DNA of 64,000 nucleotides from Clostridium_B lapidicellarium. GTDB lineage: Bacteria; Bacillota; Clostridia; Clostridiales; Clostridiaceae. Made by a program: the position numbers and the translations under genes. This document shows positions 26,258 to 35,385 of this stretch, in pieces; positions within the stretch are counted from its first letter, which is position 1, and each line of letters starts with the position of its first letter. The notes under the pieces are model-generated. The model had not been told where the DNA came from. It did not search any database and worked only from the letters and a program-made list of their open reading frames with translations. The stretch covers positions 17,397 to 81,396 of the forward strand of contig NZ_JBGFFE010000014.1 of NCBI RefSeq assembly GCF_041224415.1, given 5' to 3'.

Positions 26258-26953
26258 ATGGAAACTATATTGAAGTGTACTGATTTAAAGAAGTCCTATT
26301 TTAGGAAAACCGCTTTAAATGGACTCAATTTGGAAATTAAAAAAGGGAGAATAACGGGGCTTTTGGGGCCGAATGGAAGTGGAAAAACCACTTTCCTAAA
26401 AATAATAGCGGGAATATTAAGGCCAAGTTCCGGGGAAATACTTATAAATGGCAACAGGCCGGGAATAAAGACAAAAGCCCAGGTCTCCTATTTACCTGAC
26501 AGGGATTATCTTTACAAATGGATGAGAATAAGCGATGCTGTAAATTTTTTTGACGACATGTATGATGATTTTGACAAGGAAAAGGCAGGAGAAATGTTGA
26601 AATTTATGAATTTAAGTGAAGACAGCAAAGTTAGAGAATTATCCAAAGGGATGAGTGAAAAATTGTATCTTACATTAGTGCTGTCTAGAAAATCTCAACT
26701 TTATGTGCTGGATGAGCCTTTAGGAGGAGTGGATCCTACTACCAGAGAAAAGATATTGGATGCGATACTTAAAAACTATACCGAGGAGAGTTCCATACTC
26801 ATAACTACTCATTTGGTAAGTGATATCGAAAGATTATTTGACGATGTTGCATTTATATCTGAAGGCAGGATAGTATTGTTTGGAAATGCAGAGGAATTGA
26901 GGTCCGAAAGAAAGATGTCCATAGATGAAATATACAGAGAGGTGTTCAGGTAA
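26258..26953 (+). CDS. ABC transporter ATP-binding protein (YtrB-like)
   Basis: 231 residues with Walker A (GPNGSGKTT, about 38-46), Walker B (LYVLDEPLGGVD), D-loop and switch histidine (ITTHLV). The signature is ELSKGMSEKLYL, a divergent form of LSGGQ that is common in the CcmA/YtrB branch. Its TAA stop overlaps the ATG of the membrane partner, so the two are translationally coupled. Confidence 0.9.
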   Translation: METILKCTDLKKSYFRKTALNGLNLEIKKGRITGLLGPNGSGKTTFLKIIAGILRPSSGEILINGNRPGIKTKAQVSYLPDRDYLYKWMRISDAVNFFDDMYDDFDKEKAGEMLKFMNLSEDSKVRELSKGMSEKLYLTLVLSRKSQLYVLDEPLGGVDPTTREKILDAILKNYTEESSILITTHLVSDIERLFDDVAFISEGRIVLFGNAEELRSERKMSIDEIYREVFR

Positions 26954-27765
26954 TGTTTAAATTTGTAAAATATGATCTTGAGGGATGCTTTAAAGATTTT
27001 GTAATAATGATATGTACAATAATAATTTTAAATTTACTGTTGCTCACAAGAATAAATCTATGGGATTCAAATATCATAATTTTTTTAAACCTTGTTATAA
27101 GCTTTGTAGCTGAGATAATTGTTATAGTATGGAATATAAAATTATTCAGCAGGGATATATATGAGGGCAGCGCTTATCTTGTTTTCACCACACCTAAAAG
27201 TGGAAAGAACATATTGATTAATAAAATAATAACGGCTATTTTACAATGCCTTATAGTATTATTTTTCCTGTTCCTGTTTACAGCTATACTGGTTGAAATG
27301 CTGAATCTTACCCAGGGTTTCACATTTGGCTTGAAGATAACTTTTGGCCGGCTTTTAAGTGCTGTAACTCCACAATTTATAGCATATTCAATATTTGTGG
27401 TTCTAATTGTGTATATTTCATTTTTACTTACCGTGTATTTATCTCTTGCATTGGGGAGAGTTGCTATTAAAAACAGGAAATTGGGTAAACTGGGTACATT
27501 TATAATATTTGTAGTACTTTGCATTATACAGGTTAAAGTAGAAAATGCTGTTTCCAACGTATTTCCCCAGGGTTTTATGTTGAAAATATTTAATAATGAA
27601 GGCGGACAATCCTGGACAAATTTTGGAAATGCCATTGTCAATACCAATAACCCTTTTATTTCGGGTGTTAGTTTAAATATAGCGGAAATTTCTGTATCTC
27701 TGATTTTTATTATAGCAATGTTTTATGCTACGGCTTATATTATAGAGAACAAATTGGATTTGTAA
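26953..27765 (+). CDS. ABC-2-type membrane subunit of the YtrA-regulated exporter
   Basis: 270 residues with six or seven hydrophobic segments (around 15-35, 40-65, 95-125, 140-165, 175-200, 240-262). It shows the general layout of small ABC-2 permeases, with a short loop SAYLVFTTPKSGKNILINKIITA after segment two. It has little recognisable motif content and is assigned from topology and from its one-base overlap with the ATPase gene. Confidence 0.75.
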   Translation: MFKFVKYDLEGCFKDFVIMICTIIILNLLLLTRINLWDSNIIIFLNLVISFVAEIIVIVWNIKLFSRDIYEGSAYLVFTTPKSGKNILINKIITAILQCLIVLFFLFLFTAILVEMLNLTQGFTFGLKITFGRLLSAVTPQFIAYSIFVVLIVYISFLLTVYLSLALGRVAIKNRKLGKLGTFIIFVVLCIIQVKVENAVSNVFPQGFMLKIFNNEGGQSWTNFGNAIVNTNNPFISGVSLNIAEISVSLIFIIAMFYATAYIIENKLDL

Positions 27766-27853
27766 TTTCAACATCTTTTTAAATTTTATGAATATTGGAG
27801 GATTTGCTTAAAGTTGGGGAGAATATAGAATGTAGGAAGGGGTTGATTATATT

Positions 27854-28120
27854 ATGGGAAAAATACATGTTTCAAAGTCACAGTTAATAAAGGATAAGTC
27901 TGATAAAGTTGATAAGATATTTGCTGGCTTGAAAGAAGATTCCAGTCTGGAAAATTTTGCAGAAGCATTTAGGCAAAATTATCCGGAGGATTGGGACAGG
28001 ATAGTCAAACGCTATAATGAGCATAAGAAATTGAGGAAAAAAGGCAAGAATTATCCCATGCCTGAACCTGAAAAATATCTTGAGCAGATTTATAATAATT
28101 ACCTTGATAAGAAAAATTGA
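27854..28120 (+). CDS. Conserved small hypothetical protein
   Basis: An 88-residue, very charged, predicted helical soluble protein (no signal peptide or membrane segment). It has PEDWDRIVKRYNEHKKLRKKGKNYPMPEPEKYLEQIYNNY in its second half. I do not recognise a family. It has a ribosome site (GGAAGGGG) and a clear terminator directly after, so it is very likely a real, singly transcribed gene. Confidence 0.65.
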   Translation: MGKIHVSKSQLIKDKSDKVDKIFAGLKEDSSLENFAEAFRQNYPEDWDRIVKRYNEHKKLRKKGKNYPMPEPEKYLEQIYNNYLDKKN

Positions 28121-28138
28121 TAAGTTTTATATTTAAGA

Positions 28139-28176
28139 AGATTGCCTCAAAATTAAATTTCGGGGCAATCTTTTCA
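28139..28176 (+). terminator. Terminator after the 88-residue gene
   Basis: GATTGCC (28140-28146) pairs with GGCAATC (28164-28170), followed by TTTT. Confidence 0.75.
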
Positions 28177-28310
28177 CAATATTGTTATAATTTTATTTTA
28201 AATTTGGTGTGCTTGATTAATCTGTACAAATCACCGCATTTCATATATTATGTTAATGTGAATAAATAAATTTCTAAAGTGGAAAAAACTTTACAATAGG
28301 AGATATGTAG

Positions 28311-29018
28311 ATGAGTAGAACTATTTTAATGGTAGACGATGAAGAGAGAATGAGGGTTCTCATAGAGGCATATTTAAAGCATGAAGGGCTAAATGTTATT
28401 TTAGCTGAAAATGGGCGGGATGCTCTTGAGAAATTTAAAAATAACCATGTGGATTTAGTGGTACTTGATATAATGATGCCTATAATGGATGGCTGGGCAA
28501 CTTGCAGGGAACTTAGAAAAATTTCAAATATTCCAATAATTATGCTTACCGCACGAGCTGAAGATGAAGATCAACTTCTGGGATTTCAACTTGGTACGGA
28601 CAGCTATGTGACTAAACCCATAAGCCCTAAGATTTTGGTGGCCAAGATAAAGGCACTTCTGAAAAGAGTTTATGATGAAGACAGCACTGTAAAAAAGAAT
28701 ATTTATGGAGGCATTTTTATTGACAAAGAGGGACATGAGGTGAAGGTAGATGGAAAAAGTGTATATCTTTCACCAAAAGAATTTGAATTGCTATACTATT
28801 TAATAAAAAATAAAGACATAGTTTTGAGCAGAGAAAAAATTTTGGATTCTGTATGGGGACTGGATTATTGTGGGGATCTCAGAACAGTTGATACCCATGT
28901 TAAAAGATTGAGGGAAAAATTGGGAGCCAAAGCTTATTTAATAACTACAGTTAGAGGGATTGGATATAAATTTGAGGTAAAAAATGATGAAAAAGGGAAA
29001 CATTTTATGGGAAAATAA
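28311..29018 (+). CDS. OmpR-family response regulator
   Basis: 235 residues. Receiver domain 1-118: phospho-acceptor Asp53 in LVVLDIMMP, acidic pair DDEE near residues 8-11, Lys in VTKP. The winged-helix DNA-binding domain is about 130-228 (LSPKEFELLYYLIKNKDIVLSREKILDSVWG, TVDTHVKRLREKL). It is paired with the sensor kinase whose start lies inside its last 12 codons. An LTA-synthase-like gene follows this pair, so envelope stress is a plausible signal, but that is inference. Confidence 0.95.
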   Translation: MSRTILMVDDEERMRVLIEAYLKHEGLNVILAENGRDALEKFKNNHVDLVVLDIMMPIMDGWATCRELRKISNIPIIMLTARAEDEDQLLGFQLGTDSYVTKPISPKILVAKIKALLKRVYDEDSTVKKNIYGGIFIDKEGHEVKVDGKSVYLSPKEFELLYYLIKNKDIVLSREKILDSVWGLDYCGDLRTVDTHVKRLREKLGAKAYLITTVRGIGYKFEVKNDEKGKHFMGK

Positions 29019-30513
29019 GTTTTTATTAAAAATAAGGAAAAATATAACCTGGAAGTTATTTATAATAACTGCATTGGTTTTTATAATTTTTATAAGCGGC
29101 ACTTTGGTTTTCCAATCGCTTTTTTTTGGTAAGTTCTACATAAATAAAAAGGAAAAAAATATTCAAAGTGAAACACAGAAGTTTAAAACAATGTACAATA
29201 AGACAAAAGATGAAAATGAAGTAGTAGAAATTATAAGGAATTTTGAAGAAAATAATAATGCTAAATTGGTTATAATGAATAGAGAGGGGAAAATAAAATT
29301 TATCACGAAATTAGACAATGAAAGTTATGATGCGGCAAGAATAAAAATAATAAATGATATTATAGTGGAATGGGTAAGAAATTTTAACTCGTTAGATGAT
29401 ATGATAAAATATAACAAATCCGTAACTGTAATTACCGATAGGGAAATTCATGGTAGAAAAAATATTCTCACTGCTGTCCCGGATAATAAACGGGAAGAGA
29501 TAATATTTGCAGTCACTTCTCTTCAGCCGGTAGATGAGGCATCTTCTGTAATAAGGGAATTTTATATTTATTTTTACATAGGGGCTGTCATATTGATACT
29601 GTTACTTTCCCTCATATATACCAATATGGTTTCAAAGCCTTTGGTCAAATTGAATAACACTGCAAAGAAAATGGCTTCTCTTGATTTTTCGGAAAAATGT
29701 GATGTAAAAAATGAAGATGAGATAGGAAATTTGGCTGACACGTTGAATTTTCTGTCTTATAATCTGGATAAAGCATTGACTTCACTTAAAAAGGCGAATT
29801 TGAAACTGGAAAAGGACATAGAAAGGGAAAGAAAAATAGAAAAGGTCAGGAAAGAATTTGTAGCTTCTATTTCCCACGAGCTTAAAACCCCCATAAATTT
29901 AATAGAAGGGTATGCAGAAGGATTAAAAGATAATATTTTTGAAGGTGATGAAAAGGACAGTTATATTGATGTCATAATAGATGAAAGCAATAAAATGGCA
30001 AATTTAGTATCGGATATGCTGAAATTGTCCCACCTTGAGTCCGGTATAATTAAACTGGATAGAGAAATATTTTTTATGGATGAACTTATAACCTATGTAT
30101 TCAAAAAATTTTCAAAGGTGATAAAGGATAAAAATATAAAAGTCGATTTTAAAATGATAAAACGGGTCAAGGTATATGCCGACTGGGACAAAATGGAGCA
30201 GGTTATGGATAATTTCATCACCAATGCCATAAAAAATACAGAGAAAGGTGGGAATATAATTTTTGCCATAGCGGACAGAAAGGACAAAATTATTGTATCC
30301 GTAGAGAATACGGGGAAAAATATACCGGTGGAGGATATAACTAAAATATGGAACAATTTTTATAAGATAGATAAATCTCGGAACAGAAAACTGGGCGGTA
30401 CTGGTATTGGCCTTGCCATAGTTAAAAATATACTGGAGCTACATGGATTTGAATATGGAGTAAAAAATACGGAAAGAGGAGTTATATTTTATTTTATTAT
30501 GGATAAAGTATGA
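28984..30513 (+). CDS. Sensor histidine kinase
   Basis: 509 residues. Two membrane segments (about 22-45 and 193-216) flank a 145-residue extracellular sensor domain. Then HAMP (about 215-270), HisKA with phospho-accepting His298 in SISHELKTP, and HATPase: N box NFITNAIKNTEKGG, a G1 region reading VENTGKNI with Asn-Thr in place of Asp-Asn, and G2 GGTGIGLAIVKNIL. It overlaps the regulator gene by 35 bases with GAGG before the ATG, indicating coupled translation. Confidence 0.94.
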   Translation: MMKKGNILWENKFLLKIRKNITWKLFIITALVFIIFISGTLVFQSLFFGKFYINKKEKNIQSETQKFKTMYNKTKDENEVVEIIRNFEENNNAKLVIMNREGKIKFITKLDNESYDAARIKIINDIIVEWVRNFNSLDDMIKYNKSVTVITDREIHGRKNILTAVPDNKREEIIFAVTSLQPVDEASSVIREFYIYFYIGAVILILLLSLIYTNMVSKPLVKLNNTAKKMASLDFSEKCDVKNEDEIGNLADTLNFLSYNLDKALTSLKKANLKLEKDIERERKIEKVRKEFVASISHELKTPINLIEGYAEGLKDNIFEGDEKDSYIDVIIDESNKMANLVSDMLKLSHLESGIIKLDREIFFMDELITYVFKKFSKVIKDKNIKVDFKMIKRVKVYADWDKMEQVMDNFITNAIKNTEKGGNIIFAIADRKDKIIVSVENTGKNIPVEDITKIWNNFYKIDKSRNRKLGGTGIGLAIVKNILELHGFEYGVKNTERGVIFYFIMDKV

Positions 30514-30705
30514 AGGCATGGTGAATAAATTTCGTTTAAATCCAACGGATCTAAAAATCACTTTATTAATATTAGATTATGGGTTTGTTAACAGAATGTT
30601 AAAAAACCTGTCATTTAAGTGTCACGTAAATGATGTAAAATTAAAATTAAAGTTTTATATTTAAAGTTTTGAGATAAAGTGATTGTTTAGAAGAGAGGAA
30701 AAGAA

Positions 30706-32598
30706 ATGAGGTTTATAAATGCTAAGAAGGGTAAGGTATTCGATGGGATATTTCACTTATTATTCAATAATATAGATATTATCCTATTTTGCTGTATAAT
30801 TTATGTAAAACTTATGTCTTATGAAAAGGACATATCTTCAGGTTACCTGAACAAAGCTGTGGTTTTTCCGATAGCTGCATCAATATTGATATTGCTCAGC
30901 TTTTCATTACTTTTTAAAGAAAAAAACAGAATAAGTTTTTTGTATATAGTTGATATTGTAATAAGTGCGATACTTGTGACGGATTTGATGTATTATAGGT
31001 ATTTTAAAGATATAACTACTGTAGCTGCTATAAGAAATGCCAAGCTATTGCAGGGAGTGTCTTCCAGTGTGGGTAGTGTCGCCAATGCAAAGGATCTTTA
31101 TTATTTTTTGGACTTATTTATACTGCTTCCATTGGAGAAAATTTATAAGAGGAAGAAAAAGAGTGCAAGGCCTTTAATCAGGAGGCTAGTGAGTTTTCTG
31201 GTAATATTTGTGGTTGGAATTGGAATGAATGCTGTCGTTTTTTACAGGGTTTCCAAAGAACAGCCTACTTTGCTTACAGCTATGAGCAATAGAATATATT
31301 TAACCAACATAATAGGAAATGTAAATTTCCACTTAGTTGACTCCTATAATTATATAAATACTGCTATAAAAAACTCAAAATCCTTGCCAGAACAGAGAAT
31401 AAAGGATATCAAGGCATTTTTAAAGGAAAATAATAATTCTACGGATGAGACCAATTTTAAGGGTATAGGAGAGGGCAAAAATTTGATAGTGATTCAAGTT
31501 GAGGCACTTCAGGGCTTTGTAATAAATCAAAAGGTGAATGGACAGGAGATAACGCCCAATTTGAATAGGTGGGTGAACAAATGCCTGTATTTTGACAATT
31601 ACTTTTATCAGGTTGCAGGGGGAAACACTTCAGATGCGGAACTGATGTCTAACAATTCTGTTTACCCTGCGCAATCGGGAGCTGCCTACTATACATACAG
31701 CGGCAATAAATATGATTCTCTGGCAAGTGCCCTGAAAGATAAGAATTATTATACTGCGGCTTTGCACGGAAACAGTGAGGGATTCTGGAACAGGAATGTC
31801 ATGTATAAAGCTCAGAGTTTTGATGATTTCTTTGGAGAACACAGTTTTAACATAGATGAAAAAATAGGTCTGGGGTTAAGTGACAGATCATTTCTAAATC
31901 AATCTCTGGAAAAAATGAAGAAATTCAAGCAGCCTTATTATTCTTTCATAGTTACACTTACAAGTCATTTCCCATTTGAAGCAGTAGATAAGTATGGAAG
32001 TTTCAATGTGGGAGAATATGAAGGAACATTTATTGGGAATTATTTAAAAGCCATTCATTATACGGATGCGCAGTTGGGAGAATTTTTGGATAACCTTGAA
32101 AAAGACGGTATAATGCAAAATTCTATCATAGCTTTGTATGGGGATCATTTTGCTATTCCTAAGGACAATGCCCAGCAGCTCTTCAAATTTGAAAATGAAA
32201 GCAATAATGACTATACGTGGTTTAAGTATCAAAAAGTGCCTCTGCTGCTTCATTTTCCGAATGACCAATATGCAGGGGTAAATCACAAATATACTTGTCA
32301 GATGGATTTATATCCTACACTGGCAAATATGTATAATTTACCTCGAAAATATATGTTCGGTAAGGACATGCTAAATGGAGATAGTCAGAAAGTCATTTTC
32401 AGAAATGGTTCCTTTATAGATGGTGAAAATTTATATGTATCATGGTCCGATACTTATTATAATATGCAAACTGGTGCTAAAGTAAATGAAACACCAAAAC
32501 TTAAAAAAGAGAAGGATGAGTATACAAAAGAATTGCAGTATTCCGATGATCTGCTGAATCATAATCTGATAGAGGAATTTGATAACGGAGGAGCTTGA
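30706..32598 (+). CDS. LTA-synthase-family sulfatase-like membrane protein
   Basis: 630 residues. Five N-terminal membrane segments (within about 15-190) and an extracellular alkaline-phosphatase/sulfatase domain (about 255-600). The nucleophilic threonine is Thr308 in GGNTSDAELMSNNSVYP, and YGDHF with later histidines supplies metal ligands. Such enzymes polymerise glycerol-phosphate from phosphatidylglycerol, or act as phosphoglycerol primases or transferases. Clostridia often have several copies, so its exact role is open. It follows the two-component pair with a 192-base gap and has its own terminator. Confidence 0.88.
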   Translation: MRFINAKKGKVFDGIFHLLFNNIDIILFCCIIYVKLMSYEKDISSGYLNKAVVFPIAASILILLSFSLLFKEKNRISFLYIVDIVISAILVTDLMYYRYFKDITTVAAIRNAKLLQGVSSSVGSVANAKDLYYFLDLFILLPLEKIYKRKKKSARPLIRRLVSFLVIFVVGIGMNAVVFYRVSKEQPTLLTAMSNRIYLTNIIGNVNFHLVDSYNYINTAIKNSKSLPEQRIKDIKAFLKENNNSTDETNFKGIGEGKNLIVIQVEALQGFVINQKVNGQEITPNLNRWVNKCLYFDNYFYQVAGGNTSDAELMSNNSVYPAQSGAAYYTYSGNKYDSLASALKDKNYYTAALHGNSEGFWNRNVMYKAQSFDDFFGEHSFNIDEKIGLGLSDRSFLNQSLEKMKKFKQPYYSFIVTLTSHFPFEAVDKYGSFNVGEYEGTFIGNYLKAIHYTDAQLGEFLDNLEKDGIMQNSIIALYGDHFAIPKDNAQQLFKFENESNNDYTWFKYQKVPLLLHFPNDQYAGVNHKYTCQMDLYPTLANMYNLPRKYMFGKDMLNGDSQKVIFRNGSFIDGENLYVSWSDTYYNMQTGAKVNETPKLKKEKDEYTKELQYSDDLLNHNLIEEFDNGGA

Positions 32599-32609
32599 TC
32601 AAAAGTAAT

Positions 32610-32648
32610 GGGGGTTTTCGACAGTTACAGTGCCGAAAGCCCCTTTAT
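32610..32648 (+). terminator. Terminator of the LTA-synthase-like gene
   Basis: GGGG-TTTTCG pairs with CGAAAG-CCCC (32634-32643), followed by TTTA. Confidence 0.7.
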
Positions 32649-32784
32649 CATTATTCAAAAGTATTATTGGAATTTAGTATATGTGAAAATTTTAAAGCAT
32701 ATTATTTATATATAGTACATATAATCTTTTATTTAGCCAGCTGTAATGGGGAGGAGTTTCATTTTTGAAACTGGGAAATCGAAA

Positions 32785-32916
32785 ATGTTAATTAAGAATG
32801 TATTACAGATAATCTTTATTGTGTTTATATGTGTTATACCTTTCAGCTTAGTGATTTTGATACGGTGCGATATAAAAGAGTTTATCAAGGAAATACAAAA
32901 TATACGTAAAAAATAG
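32785..32916 (+). CDS. Small single-span membrane protein upstream of mntR
   Basis: A 43-residue frame: a basic N-terminus, one long hydrophobic stretch (about residues 7-28: IIFIVFICVIPFSLVILI), then a charged tail (RCDIKEFIKEIQNIRKK). A weak ribosome site (GGGA) is eight bases before the ATG. It ends 19 bases before mntR, in the same direction, so it may be part of the same transcript. Not recognised. Its codon use and clean membrane topology make it a plausible gene, but nothing proves translation. Confidence 0.45.
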   Translation: MLIKNVLQIIFIVFICVIPFSLVILIRCDIKEFIKEIQNIRKK

Positions 32917-32935
32917 CAATTTATAGGAGAATAAT

Positions 32936-33424
32936 ATGACAGACGGAGATTTCTTTACTTTCAGTGAGTATATGAAAAGGGAATGTGATGTTTTAACAGC
33001 ATCTATGGAGGATTATTTGGAAATGGTTTATAGATTGGCACATAAAGAGGGCTTTACAAGAATTCATGAATTGGCAAAATCTCTAAATGTGCAACCTCCT
33101 TCGGCTACAAAGATGATTCAGAAACTTGCCGAATTAAAATTTATACAGTATGAGAAATATGGTATAATAATACTTACAGAGGAAGGCAAAAATATGGGGC
33201 AATATTTGTTGAAGAGGCATAATATTGTGGAGAGTTTTCTAAAAGTTATCGGCATATCAGAAGATGTACTGGAGCAGACGGAAAAAGTGGAACATACAAT
33301 TAATAATCAGACCATAATGTATTTGAAGGATTTTATAGATTTTGTGCATGTGAGACCTGATGTGATTGAAGATTTTGCAGCTTTTAGAAATGCAAGGACA
33401 GTGTTAAATAAAGGTTCTAAATAG
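32936..33424 (+). CDS. mntR: Manganese-responsive DtxR-family regulator MntR
   Basis: 162 residues: winged helix (about 20-85, RIHELAKSLNVQPPSATKMIQKL) and dimerisation/metal domain. All six manganese ligands of Bacillus MntR have counterparts: Asp26 and Glu29 (EDYLE), His95 (KRHNIVE), and Glu116, Glu119 and His120 (TEKVEHT). The N-terminus is about 18 residues longer than in Bacillus; AGGAGA supports the ATG used. It should repress manganese importers when Mn(II) is plentiful. A TerC-family gene, a candidate manganese exporter, lies 9.5 kb away. Confidence 0.88.
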   Translation: MTDGDFFTFSEYMKRECDVLTASMEDYLEMVYRLAHKEGFTRIHELAKSLNVQPPSATKMIQKLAELKFIQYEKYGIIILTEEGKNMGQYLLKRHNIVESFLKVIGISEDVLEQTEKVEHTINNQTIMYLKDFIDFVHVRPDVIEDFAAFRNARTVLNKGSK

Positions 33425-33510
33425 AAAAGAAAATAATACTTTATTAAAAATTATTTTATGTTATAATCAATTTATAGAAGTAAATACAAAGGTATAAAGG
33501 GATGAATAAG

Positions 33511-33780
33511 ATGGATTTTATATTTAAAAAATTTTCTACGGTTTGTAAAATTCTACTGGCGCTAATTGCTGTGGTTATATTCATAAGGATAATACCGTGG
33601 ATTGTAGTGGCTGGAGTTGCCTTATTTACTTTCGTTAAATTAAGAAAATATCTTAAAAATAGAAAAATAAATAAACCTAAAAATAAAAGAATGAATGGTT
33701 TTACCAGAAGGAAGAAACATCCTTTTGGCATTTCACAGGAAAAAATTGTAGATGTTGATTATGATGAGGTAAAAAAATAA
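33511..33780 (+). CDS. Small membrane-anchored hypothetical protein
   Basis: 89 residues from ATG 33511, which is well spaced from AAAGGG; an in-frame ATG at 33502 abuts the ribosome site. One long or two short hydrophobic segments (about 8-42) are followed by a strongly basic stretch (KLRKYLKNRKINKPKNKRMNGFTRRKK) and an acidic end (DVDYDEVKK). Not recognised. It lies between mntR and the molybdopterin genes with short gaps. Confidence 0.6.
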   Translation: MDFIFKKFSTVCKILLALIAVVIFIRIIPWIVVAGVALFTFVKLRKYLKNRKINKPKNKRMNGFTRRKKHPFGISQEKIVDVDYDEVKK

Positions 33781-33834
33781 TTTGATTTTAAAAATTTTGT
33801 TGAAAGGAGAATTGAAAACCTTTTAGGTTGTATT

Positions 33835-34323
33835 ATGATAAAAACTGCTGTAATTACAATAAGTGACAGGGGTTCCCAGGGAAAAAGGATAGATAAGACC
33901 GGACCTGAAATAGAAAATATATTGAATAAATCTAAATATGAAGTCGTGTATTATAGGATAATACCCGATGAAATTGAAGATATAAAAAGGGAATTGTGCT
34001 ATGTTTGTGATAAATTAAAGGTGAATTTAGCACTGACAAACGGTGGTACCGGATTTTCAAATAGAGATGTCACTCCTGAAGCCACCTTGAAAGTTATAGA
34101 AAAAAATGTCCCTGGAATAGCAGAGGCAATGAGGATGCGATCTATGGAGATAACTCCAAGGGCAATGCTTTCCAGGGCAGTGTGCGGCATAAGGAGGAAT
34201 ACCCTTATTGTAAATCTTCCGGGAAGTCCTAAGGGAGCAGTGGAGAATCTTCAATTCATACTGCCTGCACTTCCCCATGGCATTGACATATTGATGGGAT
34301 GGGATTCTGAATGCGCAAAATAG
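33835..34323 (+). CDS. MogA/MoaB-family molybdopterin adenylyltransferase
   Basis: 162 residues with the family core: AVITISDRGSQGKRIDKTGPEI, LALTNGGTGFSNRDVTPEAT and LIVNLPGSPKGAVENLQFILPALPHGIDIL. MogA adenylates molybdopterin before molybdenum or tungsten insertion. It heads a run with moaC and a MOSC gene, so it serves cofactor synthesis, for instance for formate dehydrogenase. No moaA, moaD/E or moeA lies in this window. Confidence 0.92.
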   Translation: MIKTAVITISDRGSQGKRIDKTGPEIENILNKSKYEVVYYRIIPDEIEDIKRELCYVCDKLKVNLALTNGGTGFSNRDVTPEATLKVIEKNVPGIAEAMRMRSMEITPRAMLSRAVCGIRRNTLIVNLPGSPKGAVENLQFILPALPHGIDILMGWDSECAK

Positions 34324-34366
34324 GTGTACAAGTTAGCTATTGTGATAGAAAGGAAGAAAGTATTTT

Positions 34367-34843
34367 ATGGAATTAACTCATATAAATAAACAGGGCAGAG
34401 CGAAAATGGTAGATGTAAGTGAAAAGGAAGATACCAATAGACATGCTGCAGCTGCAGCCTCCATATATATGAAGAGGGAGACTCTTTCCATTGTAGCGGA
34501 AGGGAAGGCAAAAAAAGGGGATGTTCTTTCTGTAGCCCAGGTGGCGGGAATAATGGCTGCAAAAAATACCGCAAATATAATCCCCATGTGTCATTCCATC
34601 AACATAACCGGATGTGATATAGAATTTACGCTGGATTTTGAAAAATCTAAAATTGACATAGAAGCTTCTGCAAGAATTTCCGGAAAAACGGGAGTTGAGA
34701 TGGAAGCACTTGTGGCGGCCAGCACGGCAGCCCTAACCATATACGACATGTGCAAAGCCGTAGATAGGGGAATGGTGATATCAGATGTGATGCTTGTTGA
34801 AAAAAGCGGGGGTAAGTCTGGTTTATTTAAGAGAAAACTTTAG
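34367..34843 (+). CDS. moaC: Cyclic pyranopterin monophosphate synthase
   Basis: 158 residues, full length. Typical MoaC blocks are MVDVSEKEDTNRHAAAAASIYM, VAQVAGIMAAKNTANIIPMCHSI, TGVEMEALVAASTAALTIYDMCKAVD and DVMLVEKSGGKSG. It converts the cyclic GTP derivative made by MoaA into cPMP, the first stable molybdopterin intermediate. It is co-directional with mogA (44-base gap), and the MOSC gene starts 29 bases after it. Confidence 0.95.
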   Translation: MELTHINKQGRAKMVDVSEKEDTNRHAAAAASIYMKRETLSIVAEGKAKKGDVLSVAQVAGIMAAKNTANIIPMCHSINITGCDIEFTLDFEKSKIDIEASARISGKTGVEMEALVAASTAALTIYDMCKAVDRGMVISDVMLVEKSGGKSGLFKRKL

Positions 34844-34871
34844 AAATATTCTGGGTAATGGGGGTAGTACT

Positions 34872-35306
34872 ATGGCTAAAGTTGTTTCAGTAAATATTAG
34901 TGAAAAAAAGGGTGAGATAAAAAAGCCCATAGGCAGGGGATTGTTTAGAAAAAACAACGGACTGGAAAATGATGCCCATGCTGGGAATTGGCACAGACAG
35001 GTAAGCTTGCTCGGAAAGGAAAGCATTGATAAGATGAAAAACCTCGGAGTAAAGAATCTATCCAGCGGAAAATTTGCGGAAAATATTACAACAGAGGGGA
35101 TTATCTTATATAAACTTCCAGTAGGAACTGTGCTTAGAGTGGGAGATGTATCTTTAGAGATTACACAGATTGGGAAGGAATGTCACAGAGGATGTGCTAT
35201 ACGCAGGCAGGTTGGGGATTGTATCATGCCAAGGGAAGGTGTATTTGCAAAAGTAATTAAGGAAGGCTGGATACAAGAGGGAGATCCCATAGCTTTGTCC
35301 AGATAA
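34872..35306 (+). CDS. MOSC-domain protein
   Basis: 144 residues. ATG 34872 follows GGGGG with proper spacing; a longer frame overlapping moaC has none. The MOSC (MOCO sulfurase C-terminal) signatures are NDAHAGNWHRQVSLLGKESID, FAENITTEGI and QIGKECHRGCAI with its conserved cysteine. Stand-alone MOSC proteins are thought to bind or carry molybdenum cofactor or sulfur. Position in the mogA-moaC run fits this. Confidence 0.9.
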   Translation: MAKVVSVNISEKKGEIKKPIGRGLFRKNNGLENDAHAGNWHRQVSLLGKESIDKMKNLGVKNLSSGKFAENITTEGIILYKLPVGTVLRVGDVSLEITQIGKECHRGCAIRRQVGDCIMPREGVFAKVIKEGWIQEGDPIALSR

Positions 35307-35334
35307 TATGTTTGATTAGAAAGTTAAGAAATAA

Positions 35335-35385
35335 GGGCACGAATTTTTCAAGAATTATTTCCTGAAAAATTCGTGTCCTTTTATT
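35335..35385. terminator. Bidirectional terminator between the MOSC and AI-2E-family genes
   Basis: A 16-bp stem: GGGCACGAATTTTTCA (35335-35350) with TGAAAAATTCGTGTCC (35363-35378), flanked by TTTTATT on one strand and CCCTTATTT on the other. Confidence 0.8.

Noticed and set aside
32785..32916. Homologue of the enterobacterial manganese protein MntS
   Set aside because: Only size and mntR linkage agree; the sequence and membrane topology differ.
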